Shown here: piece by piece, positions 57,780-64,000 of the stretch | How positions within the stretch are numbered: position 1 is the stretch's first letter | Layout: every line of letters starts with the position of its first letter | NCBI RefSeq assembly: GCF_905163445.1 | Contig: NC_053197.1 | Location: 2,542,001 to 2,606,000 of the forward strand | Reading direction: 5' to 3' | Source of the DNA: Pararge aegeria | Taxonomy: Eukaryota > Arthropoda > Insecta > Lepidoptera > Nymphalidae | Length of the DNA: 64,000 bases | Translations under genes and position numbers: made by a program | Notes under the pieces: generated by a model | Told to the model about the DNA's origin: nothing | The model's database searches: none | What the model saw: only the letters and a program-made list of their open reading frames with translations

Positions 57780-57901
57780 GTATATCTTAAAAAGTTCTAT
57801 ATAATAATCCGCAATGGTATATGTTTATTATAATATTATTAATCACTCCGAACTGCCCCACTTACAATTTTCACCCGTGCAAAGCCGGGGCGGGTCGCTA
57901 G
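57780..57901 (+). mobile_element. Helitron-like 3' end
   Basis: tcacccgtgcaaagccgggg then cgggtcgCTAG|T: a GC-rich foldable segment (acccg / cgggt) a few bases before CTAG at 57898-57901. The 5' limit is not clear. Confidence 0.5.
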
Positions 57902-58084
57902 TCTATAATAAAGACATTATCCTAAAACAAAAAAAGAATAGAAAACGAAGTAAAATATTTACTGTGACATTTTTGTCGCTATTTCTGTCGTTGTCAAAAC
58001 AACGTTCAAACTGTTTGCTGCCGCCGATTCTATTGTATACAAATCTTTAAACTAAATAAAATTGACAAGTCTAAAACTAGTGCC

Positions 58085-58335
58085 GTAGTTATCAATATGG
58101 TCCTCTTTGGGGAGAGGACAGCACATTTTTAGGCGCGCCAGTTCAGCTTAGTTTTGTTCAGAACAGAGTCAGCGCCTTTATTTTTAGAATAATATGTATA
58201 CATTTCATGGTAAAAGTCAAAGTATTTGTTCGATGCCCACTTGTATGCATCGAAACAGGTCGGCGGGTCGCGGGCTCCGCGAGCGCGACTACGTGGCTGG
58301 CACTATCATTCACGCATCGGCAGTCTCAGTAAATT
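58085..58335 (+). other. GC-rich patch, possible LTR or promoter remnant
   Basis: aggcgcgccagttcagctta, agaacagagtcagcgccttt, then 58256-58300 gtcgcgggctccgcgagcgc. Two tcagt-like initiator motifs are present. It stands out from AT-rich flanks, but no LTR ends or frames were found. Confidence 0.25.
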
Positions 58336-58439
58336 TACTAAACTTGGTAACAAAATAAATAACCTAGTTAACCAGCAATCAGTTTAATTTCAATACATAA
58401 TCTTTAATACAGTTTACAATCTATATATATATACACAAC

Positions 58440-58700
58440 AGTATTTCTTAATACAAGTAGGCACATAGTGAGTGATGACGATAAATACAATCGTAAGCCT
58501 ATAACTAAATCTACTAGCAAACGTGGTGGTCTAAGAAAAAGCCCACAACATTTTCATCCTTCCATCCATCCATCTTTTTGTTATCACCATCTTACATTGT
58601 CATTTGAAAATATTTGAGAAGCAACCTGGTTTTTATAGTTTATGTAATCCTTTAAACTATAATAGATTTTTTCTATAAGCCTTTCGCTTAATACAAACTT
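58440..58700 (-). repeat. LT-2 LINE 3' end
   Basis: gatgacgataaatacaatcg, gtggtctaagaaaaagccca, tgttatcaccatcttacatt and ctttcgcttaatacaaactt. Confidence 0.55.
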
Positions 58701-58921
58701 TGAACCTTGTTTTATTTATTTTTATTTATTTAATTAGATATACCAACGATACACTGTATCATCATTTATCATTTTAGATTAAAGTTTATAGTCCGAGTAC
58801 AGTTATCACTTACAGTAAGTAAATTAAATTAAAAGCAAAAATAGTAAGAATAAGAGAATTAATATAAAACAAATTAAAATAATTATTAAAATAAAAAAAA
58901 AAACAATTTAAAAAATATTAG

Positions 58922-59215
58922 TAAGTTAAGTTTAATTTCGCCTTAAAGCTAAATAAAGTGTCACAATAAATGTCAATGTCAGGTTTTTTAAAGTTGTTAA
59001 AAACATTAGTCATTCAGTTAATAGGTGAGAATTGGCATAGGTTAGTATTGGAAAATTTAGGTGCGAAGATTTTTAACTCTGGATATCTCGGAATACGACG
59101 GGGAACATTGATACTTGTCTGATAAAGCAGGTCAGGGACATCCAAAGTATTACAAAGCTTTTTATAGAGAGTCAAGAGGTCAGTCACTTGCCTACGTTTG
59201 GACCGGACTGGACTA
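58922..59215 (-). pseudogene. CR1/jockey-type LINE ORF C-terminal remnant with one stop
   Basis: Reading the minus strand from 59200, one frame gives RRQVTDLLTLYKKLCNTLD, VPDLLYQTSINVPRRIPRY, FAPKFSNTNLCQFSPIN, stop, MTNVFNNFKKPDIDIYCD, TLFSFKAKLN. The order RRQ--DL--L-K, INVPRR, SP-NR, and a final FK matches the C-terminal tail of CR1/jockey-like LINE polymerases. The stop sits where an Arg is expected (CGA to TGA). Otherwise about 88 codons stay in one frame, so decay is recent or slow. Confidence 0.6.
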
Positions 59216-59221
59216 CTTACA

Positions 59222-59415
59222 CTAGAGGCCTGTAGTCCAGTGTAATCATAATCACCACGCTGTTGTTGTTGGGTTGTTGCTGTAGTAGATGGTAGTAGTG
59301 CACAGAGGACGCTGCTGCCCGTTCCTTAAACCCTTTGTTGCCTCGTACGGCACCCCCGGGAAGAAGAGGTGTGGTGATGACGTGTGACGTGTGACACACA
59401 TTACATTTAACTAAA
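59222..59415 (-). repeat. repeat with tgcctcgtacggcacccccg core
   Basis: ttccttaaaccctttgttgc, ctcgtacggcacccccggga and agaagaggtgtggtgatgac form a GC-rich block that I recall as a recurrent lepidopteran LINE/SINE segment. It occurs once here. The 70-codon minus frame over it is not credible. Confidence 0.4.
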
Positions 59416-59639
59416 GCGTAAATATGCATGTTTTTGAAAGAAAACCCTAAACCAAAGGTGTGTTAATCGTTATATTATTTTTAATATTCTATCTGAATGC
59501 ACTGGAGTCCATTGTTCTGTGGAATATCGCCTGGGGCGTTCTGTCCATTGTTTAGACTTCGTTATTCAATATACCCCGAGCTAATTCTTAAAATTTTTCA
59601 TTGGAAACGACCGCTTGGTTGGAAAGTCGTGTAATTTTT

Positions 59640-59960
59640 TTTTTAACTAACGGTAGGCCAGCGCTAGACTATAATCAAGATAGGAAGCAATGATGAGGTC
59701 TAGGTTGGTCACGCTTGCCTAGAAAAAGCATATTCGCTCTTGCCTTAAAGGTACTCAAGTTATATGTGGCAGGAAACACAGTTGCCGGGAGGGCATTCCA
59801 CATCCTAGCGGTACGTATCAGCACGGCTAGCATGGACAGGAGACAATTATCACCCCGGGGAAAGGATAAAAATGTATCTTCTCCCACAGCTTTATCAACG
59901 CGCACAAGTGGTAATAATATCCGGATAATATATGCGTATTATTGCGCATATATTATCTAA
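59640..59960 (-). pseudogene. CR1/jockey-type LINE ORF C-terminal remnant
   Basis: The minus frame 59675-59905 contains DTFLSFPRGDN, RTARMWNALPATVFPATY and NLSTFKARANMLFLGKR, the conserved end of a LINE polymerase (R-SRLWN-LP--VFP--Y-L--FK). A second copy is at 30.7 kb. A 13-bp foldback follows at 59924-59936 with 59945-59957. Confidence 0.6.
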
Positions 59961-60395
59961 CGTGGTGAAAAATTCTCTTGTTCCATGTTCCCGTGCTTTA
60001 GCAGATGGGCATATTAGTTATATATCTTCGGGGATATAATTGGGGGATATAATTTTTGCCACCTGCCTCTCCAAGCACTGTGATCCAAAAACGTGGATAA
60101 AAAACGTTACGTGCGTGTTGATGGCTTGTCAACCACATATGGATGCCATTGCTCTCTTATATTTTAAAAAGATAAAGTTATGTTTAAAATTTAGTTTATA
60201 ATTTCACTCATTCGAAGGTGTGAAGACTACCATGGAAGTTAATTTAATGATACCGTTCGTTTCATAATATTTTTCTTCATTTAATTTCAGCCTCATCACT
60301 CACAGAGATGTAAAATAAAATAAAATTTAAATTTACAAAATTTTACTCTCTGCTTTAATGTCACAGGCTCGCAGCTTCCTGATCTAAATTATTGC
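59961..60395. other. unassigned DNA
   Basis: Nothing recognised. Confidence 0.3.
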
Positions 60396-60399
60396 TCTA

Positions 60400-60645
60400 A
60401 CCAGGTTGCTCTTCTAATTAACAAAAAAAAACACCCGGCTAAGATTGTTGTGGGCTTCTTCTTAGACCAGGACGCGTTTGGAACCCTCGTAGCTTTAGTT
60501 TTAAGTTTACGAATGTGGTTATCGCCATCATCTCACTACAGTGTAATTCTTATGTACGCATCAAAAGTGCCACCTATGGGGCCTACTTGAATAAAGATAT
60601 TTTTGACTTTGACTTTGACTTTGACTTTTGACTTTGACTGATCAT
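60400..60645 (+). repeat. LT-2 LINE 3' end with (TTTGACT)n tail
   Basis: gacgcgtttggaaccctcgt, tggttatcgccatcatctca, caaaagtgccacctatgggg and cctacttgaataaagatatt, then five TTTGACT-type units. This copy defines the terminal microsatellite of the family. Confidence 0.65.
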
Positions 60646-60779
60646 GAAGAAAATCCTGTTAAAAACTCCAGTATGGTATCCGTGTAAACTGAGTAGTTTG
60701 GCATATATGATATATTTCGAATGAATACCTAGCGTAGTGATCTACAAAGGCAAGAACTTAAAAAATTAAATATATAAAT

Positions 60780-62467
60780 AATAAAATCTTTTATTTGGGA
60801 TAAAAACAACACATAGCAATTAACATATAAGGTACGAGTTTCACAAATAAAAATAAAAAAATAAAGTTATCATTAAAAAATTAAACTTTTTAAAAATAAA
60901 AGCAAGGATCTTAAAATTAGGTTACAAAATAAATATGCTAAAAACAAACAAATATAGTTCCCTGGCGGCAGTGACATATCTGTGGTGTTGTTCCTCCCAA
61001 ACAGAGTATCGCCTCAGCGTTATGCTGTAGCAGTGGTTTTATGATCACTGCTACAGCGCTGATTTTCAGGCGACCTCTCTCGACATCCCGGACCGGCCAA
61101 GAACTGCTATTTTGGTGGCAAGTGTATGCATTCTGTGTCTACTAAATAATTTGGTTAACTTATTTGTCACTATGCAAAGCGTTACTAAGGCTTGCTCCAA
61201 GACATCAGACTTCCCAATTCCTCTTGTCGTCTCCTTTTTGCTTATCCAGCAATATCTTTTTAAGTTTGGACTTAAAGGAAAATACTGAAGTCAGGTTTTG
61301 TACCGGTGGGGGGATTATGTTCCATATCTTGGAAGAAGCAAGCCTAAAACTGCCACGGAAAGCGGCAGTCCTATGTCTCGGCACCGCAATTTGACAAGCT
61401 GAGCCTCTTGGACCATATTTACTATGCTCCCTAGCCCATTTCACCTTCATAAAAAGGTATTGTGGTTTCCCAGTCGATATTACACCAAATAACAAACTAG
61501 CCAAGTGCAAGTCCCGTCGAGATGACATGTTGAGAATATTTGCTTTGTTAAGGTGTGGACTAATATGTGAGCGAGGAGCAATAGCAAAACAAAAACGAGC
61601 GCACGCATTTTGGACTCTCTGAACTAGCTTTTTGGTTCTTTCTAGCAAACACGGACCATATGCGGTATCTGCGTAGTTCAGTCTTGACAAGATAAGAGAA
61701 TCACATAGCCGTATTCTAACGTCAACTCTTAAATAATACCTGATCCTATATAGTATTTTTAATCGGTAAAAGCAGTTTTTAACTACATTAGAGATATGTG
61801 ACTCAAAACGCAAATTAGAGTCAAAGATCACCCCTAAACTCTTAGCCTCTGAAACCCTTTCAATACTCTTGTTGTCTATCCTAACTATTGGATTAAAACT
61901 TGCAATAGTTTTAGTCATTTTGGCCGTTCCTAGTATAATACACTTTGATTTAAGAGGATTCAATAGAAGTGAATTTGTTTTGGACCAATTATGTATTCTC
62001 TGCAAGTCCTCATTTATTTTCACTTCGGCAGATAGGTATAATTGTACATCATCAGCGTATAGATGATATTTGCAGTGGAAAAAACAATGCGCTATGTCTG
62101 CGGTGTAAATTGCAAAAAGCAATGGGCTTAGTGCAGATCCTTGAGGTACACCTCGAAGAACTGGACACGTTGATGAAATCAATTGAGATCCATTACTTTT
62201 GCTTATCTGTACAAATTGAGCCCGCTCACTAAGAAAGCTGCTGAACCACTTTGTAGCTGTGACACTAAACCCATAGTAAGACAACTTTGACAGTAACAAC
62301 GTGGTGTCAATTGAATCAAACGCACGAGAAAAATCAAGCATTACCAGGATGCTTCCCATGCCTTGGTCCTGCGCAGTCAAAATATTATCGATTACATCGA
62401 TCATAGCTGTGGCTGTAAAACGGATACTTATCCAAGATTGTTCGGACTTACTTACCGCTCTTTCTTA
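60780..62467 (-). mobile_element. 5'-truncated non-LTR retrotransposon (LINE) body
   Basis: It contains the RT frame (61205-62404) and about 420 bases of 3' UTR ending in the AT-rich tract near 60780. The coding frame remains open for 20 codons above its first Met (to the stop at 62465-62467), including QSWISIRFTATAM, which resembles the QSGF...STxTAL motif ahead of RT domain A. A SINE-2 copy starts at the truncation point. A 12-bp foldback (61024-61035, 61046-61057) lies in the 3' UTR. Confidence 0.7.
61205..62404 (-). CDS. LINE reverse transcriptase, CR1/jockey-like, partial (399 codons open)
   Basis: The frame carries the RT palm motifs in order: LDFSRAFDSID (residues 23-33, first catalytic Asp), GVPQGSALSPLLFAIY (85-100), YADD (116-119, catalytic pair), then SLGVIFDSNLRFESHI and the tail RTAAFRGSFRLASSKIWNIIPP. 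It would copy the element's RNA at nicked target DNA (target-primed reverse transcription). The endonuclease and the RT fingers expected N-terminally are missing, so it is a 5'-truncated insertion and cannot be autonomous. There are no stops or frameshifts over 1.2 kb, so it inserted recently. The CR1/jockey placement is from motif style only. Confidence 0.8.
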   Translation of the reverse strand: MIDVIDNILTAQDQGMGSILVMLDFSRAFDSIDTTLLLSKLSYYGFSVTATKWFSSFLSERAQFVQISKSNGSQLISSTCPVLRGVPQGSALSPLLFAIYTADIAHCFFHCKYHLYADDVQLYLSAEVKINEDLQRIHNWSKTNSLLLNPLKSKCIILGTAKMTKTIASFNPIVRIDNKSIERVSEAKSLGVIFDSNLRFESHISNVVKNCFYRLKILYRIRYYLRVDVRIRLCDSLILSRLNYADTAYGPCLLERTKKLVQRVQNACARFCFAIAPRSHISPHLNKANILNMSSRRDLHLASLLFGVISTGKPQYLFMKVKWAREHSKYGPRGSACQIAVPRHRTAAFRGSFRLASSKIWNIIPPPVQNLTSVFSFKSKLKKILLDKQKGDDKRNWEV

Positions 62468-62785
62468 GCATTATCATCGACCCATTTACTGGTCCAATAC
62501 AGGGCACGGATCTCCTCTCAGAACCTCTACTCCATGGCCCAGTTCGAATTGGTAGACTTCACACGCCGTTGAGAACATTTTCAAGAACTCTCAGGCACTC
62601 TCAGGGTCTCTCACGATGTTTTTCTCCACCGTTTCAAGCAAGTGCGATTAAAATTGCTTAAATGGAACGCACATGATTCCGAAAAGTCAGTGGTACGTAA
62701 TGGGGCTAGAACTCTGTCTCCACGAAAGTAAATCCGAAGCCGTACCCACCAGGTTCTGATTTCTTAGCGCTTATCGCTTTTTCTT
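62468..62785 (-). repeat. SINE-2 copy
   Basis: ggcccagttcgaattggtag, cttcacacgccgttgagaac, tctcacgatgtttttctcca, cgcacatgattccgaaaagt and gaactctgtctccacg. Confidence 0.65.
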
Positions 62786-62839
62786 ACCACTTACCGCTTT
62801 AAGCACTTGTGGCCTCAAGCTGGAGGAATTTCCTTTAAT

Positions 62840-62895
62840 TGATTGGATAATAGCATAGCTGCATAGCATAGCATAGCATGCATAGCATAGCTGGA
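62840..62895. repeat. (GCATA)n minisatellite
   Basis: tagcatagctgcatagcata and gcatagcatgcatagcatag: about eight pentamers, with an inverted gcatgc in the middle. Confidence 0.75.
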
Positions 62896-63030
62896 AGAGA
62901 TCGCTACTAAGCGATAAGGCCGCCCTTTGTATCCTGCTTTTTAATTTATTTTTGTTGTGTCCATTGTTTTTTTTTCCTATTTGTGGTGTACAAATAAAGT
63001 GTATAAATAAATAAATAAATAGCATGCACA
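62896..63030 (+). repeat. LT-3 LINE 3' end with (AAAT)n tail
   Basis: gagatcgctactaagcgata, aggccgccctttgtatcctg, tgtggtgtacaaataaagtg and ataaataaataaataaatag. Confidence 0.65.
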
Positions 63031-63054
63031 TAACTATCAATATTGAGAAACATG

Positions 63055-63715
63055 TAACAATCCTCGTCCGGGGAAGTTTATTTCTGCCGCTAAGCAGCAT
63101 TGTTCCAATGCTGTGCTCCGGTCTGAATGGCGTGGTTGCTGGTATTATTACAGGCACATGGGACTTAACACCTACGCTCTAGGTTGACTGGCATGATATT
63201 CCTGGCCTGTGAGAGTAAACAGACAAACGAGGTCTTTCCGAACCTAAACACACGACTAACAACCAAACTACTAAAACTAAGTCGGAAAAAACTAAGGACG
63301 GTAGTAAGCATGATAACAAAGCATTGCTCACTAAACAAACACCTTTTCATTTTAGATATAACCGACAGTCCTCTGTGCAGAGCATGCATGGAGGCAGATG
63401 AAACACCGACTCACGTACTACTCCAATGTAGAGGAGTAAAAGAACAACGCGCAGCATACCTTGGCTCCCCAGCAACACTCCCTGAAGCATTTGGCGACCT
63501 GGGCGGCCTGCTAAGCGTCTGGAGTTCCGGAGTGAGCTCGGCTGGCTGAAGTGACCCAGCGGGGAGCCGTACCAGTGGCACTACGTACAACGGAAGGTTC
63601 CAGCCGACCAAGTACGGAGACAAGCCCAGAGGAAGAAGAAGAAGATTCCTGGCCTGCTCTGCAAAATTTTACTCTCTGCTTAGATGCTTGGTCCGTCAAT
63701 TAATACGAGATTAAA
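63055..63715 (+). repeat. REP-1 copy split by a LINE insertion
   Basis: 63058-63209 (tcctcgtccggggaagttta, tctgccgctaagcagcattg, ttaacacctacgctctaggt) and 63645-63715 (tgcttggtccgtcaattaat) are the two halves. The intervening 63210-63644 is a LINE fragment. Confidence 0.75.
63210..63644 (+). pseudogene. 5'-truncated LINE fragment (C-terminal zinc-knuckle end) with 12-bp target duplication
   Basis: attcctggcctg occurs at 63198-63209 and 63645-63656, flanking the insert. The insert reads in frame ...TRLTTKLLKLSRKKLRTVV, MITKHCSLNKHLFILDI, CRACMEADETPTHVLLQC, then stop at 63547; this is the RNase H tail plus C-x2-C-x10-H-x4-C motif at the end of R1/jockey-group LINE proteins. The 3' UTR ends in aggaagaagaagaag. 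The open frame and exact duplication imply a young insertion. Confidence 0.75.
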
Positions 63716-63719
63716 AAAA

Positions 63720-64000
63720 AAACTGTAATTAGGACTCATGTATCTTAAATAATCAGAGCCAATATAAGCTTCTTTTAGATGTAAATAGATACGCGTAAGC
63801 GATAATCTTGACCAAATTGGCTGACCCTGATCCGACACCTCTTTGTGATTCAATAGTTAACGAGCTCCACTTACGCTTTTCTCGGCCTAGGGGATTTGTT
63901 TCTATACTCAACCATGGAGCCATCTACAAACGTGATAGTGTTGCCAATTATTGAGGCGCTCTTAGATTCCATTCCTCTAATACTACTTTACTATCGTACT
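63720..64000. other. unassigned DNA at the window end
   Basis: Nothing recognised. Confidence 0.3.

Noticed and set aside
62771..63157. 128-codon minus-strand frame
   Set aside because: It crosses a minisatellite, an LT-3 LINE tail and a REP-1 copy; low-complexity residues and no domain.

Overview
The window is an AT-rich eukaryotic (insect) nuclear segment, almost certainly from a butterfly or moth. This rests on the mix of interspersed repeats: small Helitron-like elements ending in CTAG|T after the motif gacgaagtcgcgggc, several tRNA-headed SINEs, RTE-, CR1/jockey- and R1-like LINE 3' ends with cagcagtggactgt or gataaggccgcc motifs, and very long, gene-poor intergenic DNA. No species-level call is possible from the sequence alone.

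One host gene can be supported. It is a connectin-like leucine-rich-repeat cell-surface protein on the + strand: exon 13674-14727, intron 14728-17359, exon 17360-17859, with a polyA signal at 17968. The spliced product is 517 residues: signal peptide, Cys-rich cap, nine LRRs at an exact 24-residue pitch, an LRRCT-type cap and a hydrophobic tail suggesting a GPI anchor. A splice acceptor just before the ATG implies an upstream non-coding exon.

Everything else is repeat-derived or unassigned. Labels used below: SINE-1 (B-box SINE ending in aggtgagattgcagtca), SINE-2 (accacgctgg family), SINE-3 (gatggcgatgtgtgtattgt family), SINE-4 (a single copy at 36 kb), REP-1 (ctcgtccggggaag ... ggtccgtcaatta, about 250 bp), LT-1/LT-2/LT-3 (three recurrent LINE 3' ends), RTE-3' (cagcagtggactgt LINE ends), HEL-1 to HEL-4 (Helitron-like families) and SNAP-1 (element with gaaaattaagcttaatttgc arms).

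Layout: 1-13.1 kb, sparse repeats in AT-rich DNA, with a 3 x 154 bp tandem repeat at 10.6 kb. 13.1-18 kb, SNAP-1 then the LRR gene. 18-36.3 kb, dense SINE, LINE and Helitron mosaic, with a cluster of perfect foldbacks at 30.5-30.9 kb. 36-48.5 kb, more mosaic, including a GC-rich island at 41.2 kb, two Helitron classes and a roughly 1 kb Helitron whose core is an internal tandem array (43.27-44.30 kb). 48.5-55 kb, quieter, with a fresh retro-insertion showing a 13 bp target duplication at 52.3 kb. 55-64 kb, several LINE coding remnants, the largest being a 399-codon reverse transcriptase frame (61205-62404, minus), and a nested LINE insertion with a 12 bp target duplication at 63.2-63.65 kb.

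The most unusual signals are the recurrent near-perfect short inverted repeats with tiny loops (eight sites), the Helitron-internal tandem array, two decayed tandem repeats, a 160 bp direct duplication 1.27 kb apart, and a GC-rich island of unknown identity.
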